NCBI GenBank assembly: GCA_036502025.1
Contig: DASXZJ010000013.1
Location: 1 to 9,704 of the forward strand
DNA: 9,704 nt
Direction of reading: 5' to 3'
Origin: Bog-473 sp036502025
GTDB taxonomy: Bacteria > Actinomycetota > Acidimicrobiia > Acidimicrobiales > RAAP-2
The notes beneath the pieces were generated by a model, which did not search any database, had not been told where the DNA came from, and saw nothing but the letters and a program-made list of their open reading frames with translations. Positions 1 through 4,414 of the stretch are shown here, in pieces. Made by a program: the position numbers and the translations under genes. Positions within the stretch are counted from its first letter, which is position 1; the number at the start of each line of letters is the position of its first letter.

Positions 1-294
1 TTCGAGCGGTTCGACCGCGGCTTGGTCATCTGTTGCTTCCAGCCCAACCCCGGCGAGCATGAGCGGGCTGACATCGGAGGCGATCACTCGTCCGCCCGGT
101 CCAACGATGGGCGCCGCCGCTCGTGCGACCGCACCAGTCCCGGCTGCGACGTCCAGGACCACGTCCCCGCTCGTCGGGGGCACGAAGGCCAGTAGCTCCC
201 GAGCCCATGGATCGAACACCGCCGGTTGAAGGTATTGCCGATAACCATCCGGCGCTGAGGTGAAGTTGAACAGACCTGGTTCAGAATCTCCCAT
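1..294 (-). CDS. SAM-dependent methyltransferase, class I (partial, N-terminal 98 residues)
   Basis: The reading frame opens at an ATG on the minus strand and runs off the left edge with no stop, so only the N-terminal 98 residues are present. Residues 44-58 (DVVLDVAAGTGAVAR) are a clear Rossmann motif I for S-adenosylmethionine binding. Residues 69-74 (RVIASD) give the acidic motif II residue Asp74 that normally contacts the ribose of SAM. The leader GYRQYLQPAVFDPWARELL is typical of the UbiE/Methyltransf_11-like group. The methyl acceptor cannot be told because the substrate-specific C-terminal half is missing. There is no good Shine-Dalgarno, but TAACTT stands exactly six bases before the ATG, so the mRNA may be leaderless. 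The gene lies downstream of, and on the same strand as, the truncated fragment at 353-757. The family assignment is firm; the function is not. Confidence 0.85.
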   Translation of the reverse strand, partial: MGDSEPGLFNFTSAPDGYRQYLQPAVFDPWARELLAFVPPTSGDVVLDVAAGTGAVARAAAPIVGPGGRVIASDVSPLMLAGVGLEATDDQAAVEPLE

Positions 295-300
295 TGGCCA

Positions 301-328
301 AAGTTACTTCGCACCCTGCCCCAGTAAC
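301..328 (-). promoter_or_regulatory. Predicted leaderless promoter and inverted repeat upstream of the methyltransferase
   Basis: On the minus strand a -10-like TAACTT (301-306) is followed by six bases and then the ATG at 294. A perfect inverted repeat GTTACT-N14-AGTAAC (303-308 and 323-328) overlaps this -10 box and reaches the -35 position. The -35 match itself is poor. The layout suits a repressor or activator site over a leaderless promoter, but this is inferred from position and symmetry only. Confidence 0.4.
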
Positions 329-352
329 GCCGGTTGAGCGTCGTAGCTCGGA

Positions 353-757
353 CTACAACCCGGCCACACCCGGCCCCTCGAGGCACGGGAGAACCTGACG
401 TCGGTTGGCCACCAGGAGTACGAGGTCGACGGCTTTTCCTCTGACCTCGGGTCCACTTCCCCTGGTCCAATCGAGGTCTGTCGCCACGAGGCGGCGACCC
501 TGCTGAGGTGCGGCATGTACGAGCATTCGACCTCTACGCCAAAAGGCGTCCAGTACGGGAGCGGCATCGGCTGGTGGCGCATCGACATTGAGACCGAGAG
601 GCCGGAAGGCGTCAGCGCAGTGCACGAGGACATCACCCAAGCCCATCGCCTCGGGGAATCCGGGGGGACGGAATCCCCCCTCGGCTGCCGGGCGGAGACG
701 ATCAGCGGGACGCGTGGCTCTATCGGGAACGCCGGCTCTGGGCCACTGTTGCTGAGG
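353..757 (-). pseudogene. 5'-truncated maleylpyruvate isomerase/DinB-like (mycothiol-dependent family) fragment
   Basis: The open frame runs from just after the TAA stop of the PPOX gene (758-760) to a TAG at 353-355, in the same frame as the PPOX gene. The part after the internal ATG at 646 encodes 97 residues. It contains GDVLVHCADAFRPLGL and later DWTRGSGPEVRG and LEGPGVAGL, which match the C-terminal half of the TIGR03083-type 'maleylpyruvate isomerase family mycothiol-dependent enzyme' proteins, normally about 200 residues long. The similarity appears to begin before the ATG (RPPGFPEA at about 647-670), so 646 is probably not an original start. The N-terminal four-helix half, with its first metal-binding His, is absent. 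Upstream residues such as QQQWPRAGVPDR do not look like the family. No Shine-Dalgarno is seen before 646. I read it as a decayed remnant; a truncated expressed protein is the alternative. The family call rests on recognition, not alignment. Confidence 0.6.
653..680. repeat. G/C-run hairpin just upstream of the internal ATG of the fragment
   Basis: On the plus strand GGGGAATCCG (653-662) pairs with CGGAATCCCC (669-678) except for one A:A mismatch, with a six-base loop. A competing fold pairs the G6 run at 662-667 with the C6 run at 675-680 around a seven-base loop. It lies inside the open frame of the truncated fragment, at the point where family similarity fades. It could be a terminator-like stem or an insertion scar; there is no T-run. 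Confidence 0.4.
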
Positions 758-1285
758 TTAGAACCTGAAGCGAGTCAGTCCTCCCGGCTCGGTGGCCAGT
801 ACCACGGTTACCGAATGTGGCTTGATGCGAAATACGTTCCACGGCGGTGGCCCCTGCGACGGCGCGTTGAACGGGGCGGTAATGCCGGCCCCGGTCTCAT
901 CCAGTTCAGCGGGCCACCCCTGGTCCGCCCAGGCTTTGGCGAGGCGCGTCAGCGTGGCCGGGTCGGTCTCCTGCTCTACCTCACCTTCGGCGACGACATC
1001 TGCATCGCGAATCGACACCGCGATTGAGCAGCGCTGGTCGCGTGCGATGTTGCGGCACTTCCGCGTACCCGATCCGGTCTGGAACCAGAAGCTCCCGTCC
1101 AGCCAGAGCGCACCGACCGCAGTCACGTGCGGGCTCCCGTCCTCGTTCACCGTCGAGAGCCACGTTGTGCGGGCGTTGTGGGCATCGGGAGCCGGCGGCG
1201 AACCGGCATCAAGCTTCTCGACGACGTCAGCCCAGTTCACAGGGGGCAGCCCGTCTGCCGCACCTAAGTTTATGACGTCCATCAT
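758..1285 (-). CDS. PPOX-class (pyridoxamine 5'-phosphate oxidase-like) flavoprotein
   Basis: The 175-residue protein has the split-barrel signature of the PPOX superfamily. TTWLSTVNEDGSPHVTAVGALW (about residues 40-61) is the first strand pair, SFWFQTGSGTRKCRNIARD (about 65-83) the phosphate-binding region, and CSIAVSIRDADVVAEGEVEQ (about 86-105) the following strands. The C-terminal WNVFRIKPHSVTVV is the usual closing strand. Actinobacterial members bind FMN or coenzyme F420 and reduce or oxidise small molecules; cofactor and substrate cannot be decided here. An AGGAGG (1291-1296) lies five bases before the ATG at 1285 and fixes the start; a second ATG follows directly. The gene is on the same strand as the NmrA-like gene but 205 bases downstream of it, so it probably has its own promoter. 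Its TAA is followed in frame by the truncated fragment at 353-757. Confidence 0.87.
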   Translation of the reverse strand: MMDVINLGAADGLPPVNWADVVEKLDAGSPPAPDAHNARTTWLSTVNEDGSPHVTAVGALWLDGSFWFQTGSGTRKCRNIARDQRCSIAVSIRDADVVAEGEVEQETDPATLTRLAKAWADQGWPAELDETGAGITAPFNAPSQGPPPWNVFRIKPHSVTVVLATEPGGLTRFRF

Positions 1286-1311
1286 GTCTCCCTCCTGGTA
1301 GTCCGGCGAAA

Positions 1312-1324
1312 CGGCTCAGAGCCG
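1312..1324. promoter_or_regulatory. Palindrome CGGCTC-A-GAGCCG upstream of the PPOX gene
   Basis: This is a perfect 6+1+6 palindrome centred 33 bases upstream of the PPOX start codon. With a one-base centre it cannot form a good hairpin, so a dimeric protein-binding site is the more natural reading. No regulator is identified. Confidence 0.3.
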
Positions 1325-1325
1325 G

Positions 1326-1363
1326 GTCATCCATTTTGACGTGTGCCGGTCATCAAAGTCATC
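1326..1363 (-). repeat. Three direct GATGAC repeats upstream of the PPOX gene
   Basis: GATGAC on the minus strand (GTCATC on plus) occurs at 1326-1331, 1349-1354 and 1358-1363, so start-to-start spacings are 23 and 9 bases. All lie within 80 bases of the PPOX start. Direct repeats near a promoter could be activator or response-regulator boxes. Six-base repeats can also arise by chance, and I see no clear -35/-10 pair to anchor them. Confidence 0.25.
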
Positions 1364-1490
1364 GCTTTTCAGGGCGGTAGAAGTCCCTCACGCCGGCACC
1401 GGCGCGCGAACTCGACGATGTCTCATCCGATTGAGGCAGGCCGGTGTGGTTGTCCCGAGGGGGTCAGGTGGGGGCACCGGTGCTGCCTCC

Positions 1491-2330
1491 CTATGCGCGC
1501 GACCACGTGGCGATGTTGTCGCCGACGAACTGGTCGAACGAGATGGGAGCCTGTTGTGTGAGGTGCTCGACGCAACCTGTAATGCGTTCCTCAGCACCCT
1601 CAGCAATCACAAGGTCAATGATGGCGATGGTCTGCGCCTGGGTTTCGGTGAGTCCGTGTGCCATATGCCGGACGACCAGTTCTTCGAAGGTGAGGGGATG
1701 GTGCGTGATCGTTACGCCAAGGGCGGAGCTGAGCCTTTGCGCGACATCGCTGTAGCTGAGGAGTTCGGTCCCGGTGAGCACAAAGTCGGTATTTGGCGCC
1801 TGCTCGGAGGTCAGCGTGTGGGCGGCCGCTCGGGCGATATCCCATGTATTGATGAACGGAACCCGTCCATCGCCCGCGGCGGTGTAGATCGCTCGCTCAT
1901 GGCGGATGGTAGGGGGGTGGTGGGGACCTTCGCTCAGATTCTCCATGAACCACGATGGCCGAAGTACCGCCCACTCGGCGTCCGAGGTCTGCAGCCAGGC
2001 GTGGACCTTGCCGGTCATCGGTCCGCCCGCCTCGATGGGCGACCCGCTGAGGAGGACGAAGCGCTCCACACCGCGCTCGATCGCCGTCTCGACGAAGCTG
2101 ATCATCGTCTCGGAGGCATTCCCGATGGCTGCCGGTGCCACGAGGTAGGCGGCGCGTACCCCGTCGAGGGCCGCGGACCAGCTGGCGGGGTCCGCCCAAT
2201 CGAACCTGACGCCACCTGGAGGGACCGATCTGGCCGCCGGCACGCCGAGGGCACCCTGCTCCCTCAGGGCCTCGACCACCCGGCGCCCGGTCTTGCCGGT
2301 GCCCCCGGTGACGAGGATGCGGCCGCTCAT
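1491..2330 (-). CDS. NmrA-like/atypical SDR NAD(P)-binding protein
   Basis: The 279-residue protein begins MSGRILVTGGTGKTGRRVVE, a GxxGxxG dinucleotide-binding loop (TGGTGKTG) at residues 8-15 of an N-terminal Rossmann fold. Later segments such as RFVLLSGSPIEAGGPMTGKVHAWLQTSDAEWAVLRPSWFMENL (about residues 93-135) are characteristic of NmrA/HSCARG-type atypical short-chain dehydrogenases, which lack the classical YxxxK pair and often act as reductases or redox sensors. The C-terminal part (YSDVAQRLSSALGVTITHHPLTFEEL) is also typical. The ATG overlaps the stop of the upstream NTF2-like gene as ATGA, and GAGG stands seven bases before it, so the two are translationally coupled. It is predicted to be under the TetR-controlled promoter at 2873-2901. 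The substrate is unknown. Confidence 0.88.
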   Translation of the reverse strand: MSGRILVTGGTGKTGRRVVEALREQGALGVPAARSVPPGGVRFDWADPASWSAALDGVRAAYLVAPAAIGNASETMISFVETAIERGVERFVLLSGSPIEAGGPMTGKVHAWLQTSDAEWAVLRPSWFMENLSEGPHHPPTIRHERAIYTAAGDGRVPFINTWDIARAAAHTLTSEQAPNTDFVLTGTELLSYSDVAQRLSSALGVTITHHPLTFEELVVRHMAHGLTETQAQTIAIIDLVIAEGAEERITGCVEHLTQQAPISFDQFVGDNIATWSRA

Positions 2331-2752
2331 GCAAACGCCTCGGCCGAGATCAGTGGGTTCCAGTACTCGCGATAGTGGGACAACTTGCCATCCTTGCTCT
2401 CGGCGACGATGACGAACTGCTGGTTGTATGGCTTTCCGGTTTCGGTGGCGATGCCGCGGATAGTCAGTTCCACCACGGCGAGGTGGGGGTCGAGGCCGAG
2501 ATGCACCCGGAGCTCATCAACGCCCTCGATCGAGATTCGCCTGGGATACTGCGTCATGTACTCGAGGATCTCGGGTTTTCCGCATAGGCGGCTCGGGCGG
2601 CCTTCAGCGGCGAAGGGGAACTCGCAGACGCCGTCTTCGGCCCACAGCTCGATCCATTCTTCGAAACGTTGCTCGGTGATCAGGGTCTGGTACGCCTGTA
2701 TCAGCGCGACGGTCTGGTCGCGGACCACCTGCTCGTCGTCGGGTGTCGTCAT
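2327..2752 (-). CDS. NTF2/SnoaL-like alpha+beta cone protein
   Basis: Starting at ATG 2752 the protein has 141 residues, the usual length for SnoaL-like/nuclear transport factor 2-like domains. It has the expected order: a helical start (DQTVALIQAYQTLITEQRFEEWIELWAEDGVCEFPFA, about residues 13-50), a curved sheet (VAVVELTIRGIATETGKPYNQQFVIVAE-like region), and a closing strand (KLSHYREYWNPLISAEAF). Such folds work as small hydrolases, isomerases, dehydratases or ligand carriers. The tandem with an NmrA-like reductase suggests joint action on one small molecule. The start is chosen because GGAAGG stands eight bases before this ATG; an in-frame TTG at 2800 is less likely. The gene overlaps the NmrA-like gene by four bases and is the first gene of that operon. 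Confidence 0.82.
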   Translation of the reverse strand: MTTPDDEQVVRDQTVALIQAYQTLITEQRFEEWIELWAEDGVCEFPFAAEGRPSRLCGKPEILEYMTQYPRRISIEGVDELRVHLGLDPHLAVVELTIRGIATETGKPYNQQFVIVAESKDGKLSHYREYWNPLISAEAFA

Positions 2753-2837
2753 CGCGCTGCCCTTCCGGCCGGTACGGCTGACCGCCGTTGGTCCAGCCAA
2801 TTGATTGTGAACTGATCGGTGCCGGATGATTCGGGTC

Positions 2838-2848
2838 GCAGAGTCTGC
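2838..2848. promoter_or_regulatory. Palindrome GCAGA-G-TCTGC in the leader of the NTF2-nmrA operon
   Basis: This perfect 5+1+5 palindrome lies downstream of the predicted transcription start of the minus-strand operon and upstream of tetR. Its sequence differs from the two TetR operators, so a second factor or chance symmetry are both possible. Confidence 0.2.
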
Positions 2849-2872
2849 ACCTCGGTTCTATCGCTGGTGGAC

Positions 2873-2901
2873 ACTATACGGACTAAGGGTCCGCTTAGCA
2901 A
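2873..2901 (-). promoter_or_regulatory. Promoter of the NTF2-nmrA operon
   Basis: On the minus strand TTGCTA (2896-2901) and TATAGT (2873-2878) form a -35/-10 pair with a 17-base spacer, close to the sigma-70/SigA consensus. The transcript would have a leader of about 110 bases before the ATG at 2752. The spacer contains the whole operator at 2879-2893, so a bound TetR dimer would block RNA polymerase. Confidence 0.65.
2879..2893. promoter_or_regulatory. TetR operator copy 1, CGGAC-N5-GTCCG
   Basis: Perfect inverted repeat CGGAC TAAGG GTCCG, preceded by TA. It matches copy 2 at 2923-2937 in arms and spacing. It fills the spacer between the -35 and -10 boxes of the divergent minus-strand promoter. 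The neighbouring tetR gene is the natural binder. Confidence 0.7.
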
Positions 2902-2915
2902 TAGGATTGAGCCGC

Positions 2916-2921
2916 TACAAT
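2916..2921 (+). promoter_or_regulatory. Predicted -10 box of tetR
   Basis: TACAAT is a near-consensus -10 box; no good -35 is seen 16-18 bases upstream. The start of transcription would fall near 2928, inside operator copy 2, leaving a leader of about 27 bases that carries the AGGAGG. This points to autorepression. Confidence 0.45.
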
Positions 2922-2922
2922 A

Positions 2923-2937
2923 CGGACTGGCAGTCCG
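2923..2937. promoter_or_regulatory. TetR operator copy 2, CGGAC-N5-GTCCG
   Basis: Perfect inverted repeat CGGAC TGGCA GTCCG, preceded by TA like copy 1. The centres of the two copies are 44 bases apart, about four helical turns. It lies directly after the tetR -10 box and before the tetR ribosome-binding site. Confidence 0.7.
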
Positions 2938-2954
2938 AATGGCAGGAGGACCAG

Positions 2955-3542
2955 GTGGAGCAGCACGAGAGGGCGGACGCGGCCCGTAACCGACAAGCCG
3001 TCCTCAAGGCCGCCGACGAGTTGTTTGCCGATGCGGCTGATCCTGGAGCAGTAACGATGGACGACATCGCGCGGGTGGCCGGGGTTGGCAAGGGAACGCT
3101 CTTCCGGCGTTTCGGGGATCGCACCAACCTGATCCGCGAGGTCTACGCGGCGAGAATCGCCTCGCTCCGCAGCCAGATCGAGACGGGTCCGTCGCCACTC
3201 GGACCCTCGACCCTGCCGGCAGAGCGCATCGAAGCCATCATCGACGGCATCGCTCGGGTCAAGCTCGCGAACCTCAATCTCATGACGGTACTGGAGAGCT
3301 CGAACAGCAGGGCGGCGGAGAGTTTGTTCAGTTCGCCCAATTACAAGGGCGTCCACTCGCTTCTGACGGACTTGATCACGCAATACAAGAAGACGACGCG
3401 TGCTTCGTGGATTGCCCACGTCCTCCTCGGAGCGGTGCGGGCGGACCTGCTCTGCCACCTCATCCAGGTCGAAAAGATGACGAGCCGGCAAGTTCGTTCA
3501 CACGTAGCGACCTTCGTTGCCAGCACGCTCGCATCCGTGTGA
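2955..3542 (+). CDS. TetR/AcrR-family transcriptional repressor
   Basis: The protein from GTG 2955 has 195 residues. The DNA-binding domain covers about residues 10-62: RNRQAVLKAADELFADA is helix 1, and VTMDDIARVAGVGKGTLFRRFGDRTNLIREV (about 33-63) is the helix-turn-helix with the family's typical GTLFRRFGDR. The remainder is a helical ligand-binding and dimerisation domain ending VATFVASTLASV. GTG 2955 is chosen because AGGAGG (2944-2949) stands five bases before it and family similarity starts here. A longer frame from ATG 2826 would read through the promoter and both operators and is rejected. It most likely represses itself and the divergent NTF2-nmrA operon. The ligand is unknown; an aromatic or electrophilic compound is plausible given the oxidoreductase neighbours, but that is inference. 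Confidence 0.92.
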   Translation: MEQHERADAARNRQAVLKAADELFADAADPGAVTMDDIARVAGVGKGTLFRRFGDRTNLIREVYAARIASLRSQIETGPSPLGPSTLPAERIEAIIDGIARVKLANLNLMTVLESSNSRAAESLFSSPNYKGVHSLLTDLITQYKKTTRASWIAHVLLGAVRADLLCHLIQVEKMTSRQVRSHVATFVASTLASV

Positions 3543-3700
3543 GTCTCCGAGGGCAGCTGAGGGCGTCGCACAGGCAATCCATCCGCAACGTGCGGTCGGC
3601 CTGGGTCAGTACGCGCAGATGCAGGCCGGTGAACATGGTCACGAGCATGCCCATCGGGGCCTGATCAGCGCGTTGCGGGAATTCGTAGCACCGCTTGTTC
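3543..3700. other. Region between the convergent tetR and hxlR genes
   Basis: No hairpin with a T-run was found between the two convergent stops. Much of it stays open on the minus strand in a frame spanning 3460-3828. Wobble positions in about 3570-3685 are strongly G/C, and the translated stretch includes MGMLVTMFTGLHLRVLTQAD. The frame overlaps both neighbouring genes and has no ribosome-binding site before the ATG at 3654. It is therefore not called as a gene; a gene or transposase relic is possible. Confidence 0.3.
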
Positions 3701-4339
3701 TCAGCTTGGCAACTGACGCTGCAGACGGCGAAGCACTGTCGTGGAGCCCTCGGTGCCAAGGCCGAGCTTGCGCGCGTCCGACAGGTTGAGCATGCCCGTG
3801 AGGACGCCGAGAACGGTGGGGCCATCACCCTCGAGCACGAGGTCGGGGGAGGGCACCGAGCCCAGACGGATGCTTATGTCGCCCCGTCCCATCTCGATGA
3901 CGGCGGGCCGGTCCCCGGTGCGAACCTCGATGACGGCGGGCGGGCCGTCGGGCTCGCCGTCTCGGAGGAACTCTGAGACCGGGAAGGAGAGCCAGTGGCT
4001 GCGGAACGCCTCGTCACCGGTGGGGTTGGGCATGAACTTCACGCCCCAGCGCCCGAGTGCCCGCAGCACCGGCTCGAGCTCCCGGCCGGCGTCGCTCAAG
4101 TGGTACAGGGTCGTGGCCACGGGTGGAGGCGCCGCTTCTCGACGTACCAGGCCATGATCCTCGAGCTCCCTGAGGCGCTCGCTGAGCAGATTGGTGGCGA
4201 TCCCGGGCAGGCCATGTTGGAGATCGGTGTACCGGCACCCGCCCTGGAGGAGCAGCTCCCGGACGATGAGCATCGTCCACCGGTCGCCCACCACGTCAAG
4301 GGCCTTGGCCACCGCGCAGTATTGGTTGTACGAGCGCAT
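3701..4339 (-). CDS. HxlR-family regulator with C-terminal SCP2-like domain
   Basis: The 212-residue protein starts MRSYNQYCAVAKALDVVGDRWTMLIVRELL, the characteristic HxlR opening with its conserved N-terminal Cys (Cys8). The winged helix covers about residues 10-95 (RYTDLQHGLPGIATNLLSERLRELEDHGLVRR is the recognition region, then TTLYHLSDAGREL). The last 100 residues (VIEVRTGDRPAVIEMGRGDISIRLGS ... PSPDLVLEGDGPTVLGVLTG) resemble an SCP2 sterol-carrier-like fold, which probably binds a hydrophobic effector. In characterised HxlR proteins such as YodB, the N-terminal Cys senses electrophiles and quinones. The gene is divergent from a DHA2 exporter, its likely target. Transcription appears to start at the A of the ATG (see 4346-4374). 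Confidence 0.9.
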   Translation of the reverse strand: MRSYNQYCAVAKALDVVGDRWTMLIVRELLLQGGCRYTDLQHGLPGIATNLLSERLRELEDHGLVRREAAPPPVATTLYHLSDAGRELEPVLRALGRWGVKFMPNPTGDEAFRSHWLSFPVSEFLRDGEPDGPPAVIEVRTGDRPAVIEMGRGDISIRLGSVPSPDLVLEGDGPTVLGVLTGMLNLSDARKLGLGTEGSTTVLRRLQRQLPS

Positions 4340-4345
4340 ACCAGT

Positions 4346-4374
4346 ATCGTAGTCGTCCAGTACTAGAGTTTCAA
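4346..4374 (-). promoter_or_regulatory. Leaderless promoter of the hxlR-family gene
   Basis: On the minus strand TTGAAA (4369-4374) and TACGAT (4346-4351) are separated by 17 bases. Exactly six bases lie between the -10 box and the ATG at 4339, so transcription is expected to begin at the start codon. No Shine-Dalgarno is present, which agrees with leaderless translation. Confidence 0.6.
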
Positions 4375-4379
4375 TAGTA
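4361..4379. promoter_or_regulatory. Inverted repeat TACTA-N9-TAGTA, candidate HxlR operator
   Basis: TACTA (4361-4365) and TAGTA (4375-4379) are exact inverted copies, and the -35 box of the hxlR-family gene sits in the spacer. A further TAGTA follows at 4391-4395, and CCAGTA is repeated at 4341 and 4357. The TACTA...TAGTA arms resemble the sites described for Bacillus YodB, though with a shorter gap. The protein probably acts here on both divergent genes. Confidence 0.5.
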
Positions 4380-4384
4380 GCTGC

Positions 4385-4414
4385 TTGACTTAGTAAAGGT
4401 TATTGCGGTACAAC
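4385..4414 (+). promoter_or_regulatory. Promoter of the DHA2 exporter gene
   Basis: TTGACT (4385-4390) is followed after 18 bases by TACAAC (4409-4414). Six bases after the -10 box stands a GTG (4421), in frame with the exporter two codons after the ATG at 4415. This suggests a leaderless mRNA beginning at GTG 4421. Confidence 0.5.

Noticed and set aside
515..1027. Plus-strand frame of 170 codons
   Set aside because: It runs opposite the PPOX gene and the truncated fragment, and its composition and lack of motifs mark it as a shadow.
1391..1404. Palindrome CGCCGG-CA-CCGGCG downstream of the NmrA-like gene as a terminator
   Set aside because: The stem is short, has no T-run and lies about 87 bases after the stop. 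Such GC palindromes are frequent in this kind of genome.
1341..2375. Long plus-strand frame of 344 codons
   Set aside because: It is an antisense shadow of the NmrA-like gene. Its translation is rich in Arg and Gly without domains and it has no ribosome-binding site.
2826..2954. Extended N-terminus of the TetR gene from ATG 2826
   Set aside because: The extension would be translated through both operators and the promoter, and the AGGAGG plus family similarity favour GTG 2955.
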